Positions 59,060 through 64,000 of a stretch of 64,000 nucleotides of DNA are shown piece after piece (the first letter of the stretch is position 1; every line of letters starts with the position of its first letter). Source of the DNA: Diprion similis (Eukaryota > Arthropoda > Insecta > Hymenoptera > Diprionidae); NCBI RefSeq assembly GCF_021155765.1, contig NC_060111.1, forward strand, positions 4,791,481 through 4,855,480, read 5' to 3'. The notes beneath the pieces are model-generated. The model saw nothing but the letters and a program-made list of their open reading frames with translations, ran no database searches and was not told the origin of the DNA. The translations under genes were made by a program, and so were the position numbers.

Positions 59060-60304
59060 ATGGGCCCATCGTCGCAATCGAGGCCTGGCTATTCAAGGAC
59101 GGACCTTGAGATGTGGTTGCCTGAGCTGACGAAGTACTTCAACATTCTGGGATCCAACGACGCTGATCGATACGACTATTCTCCTCCTCCGAGAATTCGA
59201 TCTGGAACTAAAAAGATTCAGAGTCGTAGAAGGTGGTTGAAGAATGGCAGACGAAGAGCGAAATCCGCTAAGAATGCAACTGTCGTTCCACCAGTTTTCA
59301 ACAATCAGCTACAGAGTTCTACCCAGCGTATTCGCAAGCTGAGAAGACCCGCGAAGAAGGCAGGTGGCAAGATGCAGTCGAGGGATCACGTGACTAGGAG
59401 AAAAGTATTGAAGGTGTCGATCAATCACACAAGGAAGAGTTTGCTAGTGGATCGAAAGAAATGGACGAGGAAGAGTCTGAGGTCGTTTAAAAAATCGGTT
59501 ACACCACATATGGGGAATTGGACCATCCCCGCTATTTTACCCGATTGTAAACCAATCGTGTTGCACCATTTCGAAAATGGTAAGAAAAAACTTAAGCCAA
59601 AGCTGCCCACTGGAATGCTGAATTCTTTCCAAGCAAACCGTCTGTCTCCACCGAAAAATAAGTCCAAAACCAGAAAGAATACAGCAACAACTAGCCACCT
59701 GCAGAGACAGTCCAAAACTCGTACTAGTTATGGTTTTGATAAAAACCGCAAACCCCGAAGAAAGTGCCGCTGCAGAACAACGTCGCTATTGAAACCGGAG
59801 GTTAGAAATAATGGGAACTATGAACTGGACGTGGAGTCGCTAGAAGCACCGTATTCATCGGTCGAGGAATCATCTGTTAATAATTCTGCGTCGGTAGTTT
59901 CTACCGTTGTAAGTAGGGAGGTCAAAAGGTACGAAGAATCATGTGACCCAGGACCGAAACGATCGTCAACGGAAACACTTTGTCGCGCATCGCTCGTTTT
60001 CAGAGACCACCCATTGCTCTCCGTTAGCAGTAGAAATGGGTCCGAATCTATCGAGGAACGCGCTGCTGAAGTTTGCTCTCGAGACTGCAGTCTAATAGAC
60101 TGCGAAGCCTGTGATGAAGAAGGGACAACTGTGCAGACACTTGAAACCAGAGAATCTAGGCTGGAGATGAACCTTGTTTCTAACGAGATGTCGATTTCAT
60201 ATTCATTGAAAAGCTTTTACGGAGGTGGCGACGGTGTCACTGACAATGAGCATGTTTTCGGTGAGCTGAATGGTTTCAAACAGAGTCAACAGTGCTCCAA
60301 ATAG
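59060..60304 (+). CDS. Unrecognised Arg/Lys-rich protein, single exon, 414 aa
   Basis: An uninterrupted 414-codon frame from ATG to stop. The N-terminal 40 residues include a compact hydrophobic/acidic segment (LEMWLPELTKYFNILG). Residues ~45-260 are very rich in Arg and Lys (for example RRRWLKNGRRRAKSAK and RKPRRKCRCR). Residues ~265-400 switch to Ser/Glu-rich, acidic sequence with scattered Cys. There is no signal peptide or membrane helix. The strong basic region suggests binding to nucleic acid or chromatin, but no domain was recognised. Upstream ~300 bp carry no other exon, and AATAAA at 60,495-60,500 ends the gene. A long frame in AT-rich DNA with consistent composition makes it very likely real. 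Confidence 0.75.
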   Translation: MGPSSQSRPGYSRTDLEMWLPELTKYFNILGSNDADRYDYSPPPRIRSGTKKIQSRRRWLKNGRRRAKSAKNATVVPPVFNNQLQSSTQRIRKLRRPAKKAGGKMQSRDHVTRRKVLKVSINHTRKSLLVDRKKWTRKSLRSFKKSVTPHMGNWTIPAILPDCKPIVLHHFENGKKKLKPKLPTGMLNSFQANRLSPPKNKSKTRKNTATTSHLQRQSKTRTSYGFDKNRKPRRKCRCRTTSLLKPEVRNNGNYELDVESLEAPYSSVEESSVNNSASVVSTVVSREVKRYEESCDPGPKRSSTETLCRASLVFRDHPLLSVSSRNGSESIEERAAEVCSRDCSLIDCEACDEEGTTVQTLETRESRLEMNLVSNEMSISYSLKSFYGGGDGVTDNEHVFGELNGFKQSQQCSK

Positions 60305-60494
60305 AGATTCAACAAGTGGTCGCAAACTGTGGTTTTTGGTAGTGAAAATTACGTACAAGCTTGTCAGATTGAATTGGTAACTTTATCAATTAATGTTAGG
60401 TGACATTGTCATCATAAAATGGATAGCTAAATTGTAGTGTGACTTAATGTCGTGATGTATACTTTACACTTGTTCTCGAAGTGATCCTAATGCC

Positions 60495-60500
60495 AATAAA
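60495..60500 (+). terminator. Poly(A) signal after the 414-aa gene
   Basis: AATAAA about 190 bp after the stop codon at 60,302-60,304, followed by a GT-rich stretch (TGTATGTG), a normal downstream element. Confidence 0.5.
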
Positions 60501-60647
60501 TGTATGTGACGAATTTTATGAGTGGGATAAATTAGTTTTCATTCCATAATTATACAGGACTTGAACGCAATACTGATGAAGAGTATTTAACTGAAGTAGT
60601 TTCTATACGTGTTTTTATGATTACAGTTGAAGACCCCAGGAGCCAGG

Positions 60648-61766
60648 ATGTGTGCTCAGGACCCGAATGTAATGTGTTCACCAAAAGTAAGTTGTGGGAG
60701 TAAAATAACTTGGCCTTCGCGTTTGTCAAGAGCTATCGATTCCATAAATTATGCGTTAGTTTTTCTTTTATTAATGTACACTAATCTACGTAAATTCCTC
60801 GTCGATGGTTTCCTAAGGCGTTGAAAGTCCAATTCATTTTGAGAACACTACATTTTTCCGAGGTCTTGGAGCTCTTGACAGGCGCAAGGAACTTGCGGCT
60901 TCACCGCTTCTCTAGCTGGACGTTCTCGCTCGCTGTCGCTGTTATTCTAGAGATTGTTTCAAAATGCAATATTGAATTACCGCGAAACAACGGACATCAA
61001 TCTGGGAGTGAGGCAATAGTTATACCCAACTAGTGCTGAGCACCATCCTGCTTCTAAAGTACCAGAGCGAAAGTAGAGACGAGCTTAACGTATAACCTCG
61101 ATATCGTCGAATTTTCCCGAAACAAAATCTCCGCAGGAAAAACGAAGTTTCACTCCAAGTGGATTGGTCCGAGGTATTGGGGAGATCACCACTTCTCTAC
61201 GTTTCAAGTCTGTGAGGAACCTTCATGGAGTGCTTATGTTCATACCAACATCGGATTCTGAAGGCAGAAGAAACCCTAACGACGATTATTTCCCACTGGG
61301 GGAGGAATTTGAGGATGAATTGGGTCCAAGCTGGTCGGATCAGGTGCAAAGGATTCCTGCATCCAGTTCACCTACCGACAAGCTACCTCGATCATCATCC
61401 CACATCGAACAGGATCGCGATTGTGTTACTCGCAAATCACCGTTGCAAATGTGCAATCTGTCCAGGCTAGATCAGATCGTTTTAAGGTATTGTCAGCTGG
61501 CTGCTCAGTGGTCAACCGAGGTGGAAAAAACTGTAACGCAAAGTACATCAAATCTTCTATCAAAAAATATGAATGATGATGAGGCTCACGAGAAGTTGTA
61601 CACCTTGCAGAAGAAAGTGGAAGAATTCAAACGAAAGTTGCTCCGTCTGAGAGGCGACACTCAGAAAAATGGAAAAGACGTGAAGTCTAGTCCGACGAAC
61701 AACGGCAAATCGCAAAGCAATGATACCACGCGACCAACGCGTTTCGTGCCTGTACGAATGTGCTGA
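60648..61766 (+). CDS. Unrecognised coiled-coil protein
   Basis: Two exons, 60648-60686 and 61137-61766, both phase 0, give 222 aa. The donor is GTAAGT and the acceptor CCGCAG. The short first exon encodes MCAQDPNVMCSPK, preceded by a further in-frame stretch after an acceptor-like TTACAG at 60,621-60,626, so a longer N-terminus is possible. The middle is acidic (GEEFEDELGPSW). Residues ~110-190 form a likely helix/coiled coil, with LDQIVLRYCQLAAQWSTEV and KLYTLQKKVEEFKRKLLRL. No family recognised. Confidence 0.6.
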
Positions 61767-62072
61767 CTTGCAAATATCTCCGGATCCAATGACTGATATA
61801 CAAAGCAACGTTGACGTGCATCTCTGTTAATTATAACTGGTCGATCGATTATTTCTGGCTCAGCAAGCGGCGAGAACGTAACAGTGTGAATTTTGTGTAT
61901 CGGTAAGGGGTTGCGGGTGGTACCAAGGATGAGATGAAGGCTAGGTGGCCACATTGGTTAGTGTTTGGTGAGCGTGTAACAGGAGGCGGGGAAAAGCTAG
62001 CGATGAGAAACGGGGACACTATGGCGGGAAGGCTCGCAAAGAGACTGAATGTGTCCCATTGTTTAACTTTAG

Positions 62073-63546
62073 GTAGGACAGAGGGAGGTGTTGTGGAACG
62101 CGGAGGGGAGGAATTGGGGTGAACGTCCACCAGAGAGGATCAAGGAGGTGCCGTGCCATCCCCCAGACGAGCGAAGCGCGCCGCTAACTCAGTCGGCGAA
62201 TCCGGTGAAGAAGAAAAAGGGAAAAAAAGTAGTCTGCGTAAAATACCCGCCAAAGAAGTCTGTGACATTCTTCAGGGAATATCGGGTGGGTCAGTCGCTA
62301 GGAGAATGGACGACGAGCAATTCCTGACTAATTGTCTTCAACTCCGCAGCCCGGCGAGTCTGGGACCTGGTGGAAGGGCGGTGAAGCACGTGACCTGCTC
62401 TCTTTGCTGGGTTCGGGTTGTTACTACCCCCAAAAAAGGTTCTATGGAAAGACCGAAGGCCCTCCGAAAGACCCACCGTCCTGTCCACCGGTCGAAAAGA
62501 AACCGAGTTCTCCATCGTCGGATGAGAAATGTCCGCCGTGCAAAATAATATTTCGCGAGTGTCCACCCCCGCCGAAGCTCCCCGAATTGCCAAAATGCCC
62601 ACCACCTTGCGTGCCACCACCGGCTCCTCCTCCCCCGAAGTGCCCAGCACCACCCAAATGTCCTTCACCTCCACCTCCACCATCCTGTCCACCCCCGCAA
62701 CCTTCCCCCTCCAAGGGCCCATCCAGTCCGCCTTTTCCACCACCGCCTAAGCAAAAGTGCAGTGGTCATCGAATATCGACTCATGCCACGATTGATCGTG
62801 ATTGTCAGTACGTGGAACCGGACGGAAGGTTCGATTCGAGGGAGTTTCGTCAACGTTGTGCAGTCTTCGTGGTACCCCGACGTGGAATCTCATCTTCGTC
62901 AGCCAACTTCGGGTCTAAGTGCAAGTCCAAGTCCGTCCAGAATTGTGGTGTGGACAAAAAGTCGAAGATCGATTTGAAGTCTGGGGACAAAAAGCCAAAA
63001 ACGGGCCAGAAGAGCAAAGGCTTTCCCGACGGGGGTTGTCAGGGAGGAAAGGGTTGTCGCGACAAGTCGAAGAAATCGGGATCTCCGTGTCGTGAGAAAC
63101 CGAGAACGTGCGCCAAGAAGCCCCCCAAGAACTGCAAAAAGCTCACTGATAACTGCCCTTCGTGTGCGCCGAAGCCCAGATGTCCTCCACCTCCTCCACC
63201 GCGTACTCCGTGTAAACAGTCTTGTGAGGAGTGGAAGCCCCCGGTTTGCCCCCCAGCCAAGCTGCTAGGACCCCCGCCGTGCCCCGAATTGTCTGTCCCC
63301 CACCCGGAGCCCGAGGCAACAATTTGCCCTCCGCCCCCACCGCTGCCAAAGCCACCCTGTCGACCTGTCTGCTTATGCCCTTGTCCACCACCCCCGAAAC
63401 TACCGCCAGGATCTTGCCCGGATATACGCCACATTGAGGAGCAGACTGATCGAACCTGTCCGCAACCTTGTCCACCAAAACCACTTCCTCCATGTCCCAA
63501 GAACCTTTGGTGCCCTTCGAAACCTATTTGTCCGCCAAAAAAATAG
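62073..63546 (+). CDS. Pro/Cys-rich protein with CPPPP runs, 5' end unresolved
   Basis: Supported coding exons are 62073-62285 and 62350-63546. They are joined by a 64-bp intron with donor GTGGGT and acceptor CCGCAG, and phases agree. The first part is basic (KKKKGKKVVCVKYPPKK). After the intron comes GTWWKGGEARDLLSLLG, then two long blocks (about 50-140 and 305-470 of this partial protein) dominated by CPPPP, PPKCP and similar units. A Lys/Cys-rich, Pro-poorer region separates them. The regular Cys suggests disulfide cross-linking of a structural protein. No ATG lies in frame in the first exon, which starts at an acceptor (CTTTAG, 62,067-62,072), so an upstream exon is missing; a frame from ATG 61,934 is a candidate but could not be joined cleanly. 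Family not recognised. Confidence 0.65.
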
Positions 63547-64000
63547 CGAGGATTGTTTCACCTGAAGAGGCTTAGGAAAGGATGATGATCAAGGTTTCAG
63601 TGTTTGAGAATAATTTCCAAGGATATGCATGTTGGTGGATGAAGGGTGGTCGACGATGTGTTTTTGGTCTAATTAATCAAGTGTTCAAGTCTCATTCTGA
63701 TGCCAAGATCTTCGAGTCGTATCCAAACTCGAGAAACAGCCTTGGAGGTGTCTCGGAAATATTGACGGGCTGTAACAATCGCAGAGTGATGTTTGAGAAA
63801 ACGTTAATTGTGTCTCAGGTTCAATTTGGAAACACGTTTGTTCCATCCGGAATTAAAATGAAGCTTAAATGCTCGATGAATTATGACATTAAGAATACTG
63901 TTCAAAAATGTTGATGGATGAGTTCCCAGTAGAAATTTCCGGCAAATATCTTTCGTCTTTCCAACTAGTGGCTCGGGTAAACACATCAAGTTCATTTCGG
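63547..64000. other. Downstream region, nothing firmly supported
   Basis: Probably the 3' UTR of the Pro/Cys-rich gene. A 110-codon + frame from 63,582 has an ATG, but its composition is ordinary and no splice or family support was found. No AATAAA was seen before the window ends. Confidence 0.3.

Noticed and set aside
60821-61033. 70-codon frame in the intron of the coiled-coil gene
   Set aside because: No ATG at the start, and it lies between good splice sites whose phases already match.
62442-62714. Glycine-rich minus-strand protein (and similar at 63,039-63,500)
   Set aside because: Shadow of the Pro/Cys-rich gene: CCN codons read as GGN on the other strand.
63582-63914. 110-codon frame near the right end
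   Set aside because: Ordinary composition and no splice signals or recognisable motif; more likely 3' UTR.

Overview
The window looks like nuclear DNA of an insect. Genes are split by short GT-AG introns (about 60-900 bp), the DNA is AT-rich, and the conserved proteins are typical of animals: one protein kinase D, a bee-venom-type group III phospholipase A2, COX10, PGM3 and PCBD. A hymenopteran such as a sawfly is my best guess, but that is inference. No prokaryotic or viral genes were seen.

Left part (1-27,467) is a compact run of mostly housekeeping genes. In order these are: a secreted-type phospholipase A2 missing its 5' end (525-1469, +); an importin-alpha-like armadillo protein resembling TMCO6 (2087-3832, -); head-to-head with it, the nucleolar ribosome-biogenesis protein RSL1D1 (4317-7127, +), with three look-alike C/D-box snoRNA candidates in its introns; a mitochondrial-type pterin carbinolamine dehydratase (7730-9189, +); protein kinase D (10,364-15,478, +, 13 exons, 842 aa); an unresolved stretch with exon-like blocks on both strands (17.8-19.06 kb); an unrecognised single-pass membrane protein (19,825-21,034, +); phosphoacetylglucosamine mutase PGM3 (21,698-23,996, +); and the heme O synthase COX10 (25,200-27,467, +). 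Exon phases were checked by summing exon lengths, and every full model closes in frame.

Middle part (about 27,630-56,510, close to 29 kb) is one tandem satellite array with a 304 bp monomer. About 90 nearly identical copies run in the + orientation. There is clear higher-order structure: 608 bp dimers near 39.6-41.3 kb and a 2125 bp seven-mer repeated twice near 50.5-54.7 kb. Diverged copies at both ends share variants with each other that the core lacks, and an inverted diverged copy lies at the right edge. This suggests a homogenised core that expanded inside an older repeat.

Right part (57,310-63,546) holds four consecutive + strand genes that I cannot assign to a family. They are a 197-aa basic protein with a presequence-like N-terminus, a 414-aa Arg/Lys-rich single-exon protein, a 222-aa coiled-coil protein, and a Pro/Cys-rich protein dominated by CPPPP-type runs. 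Their composition recalls fast-evolving insect sperm structural proteins, but the sequence does not prove this.
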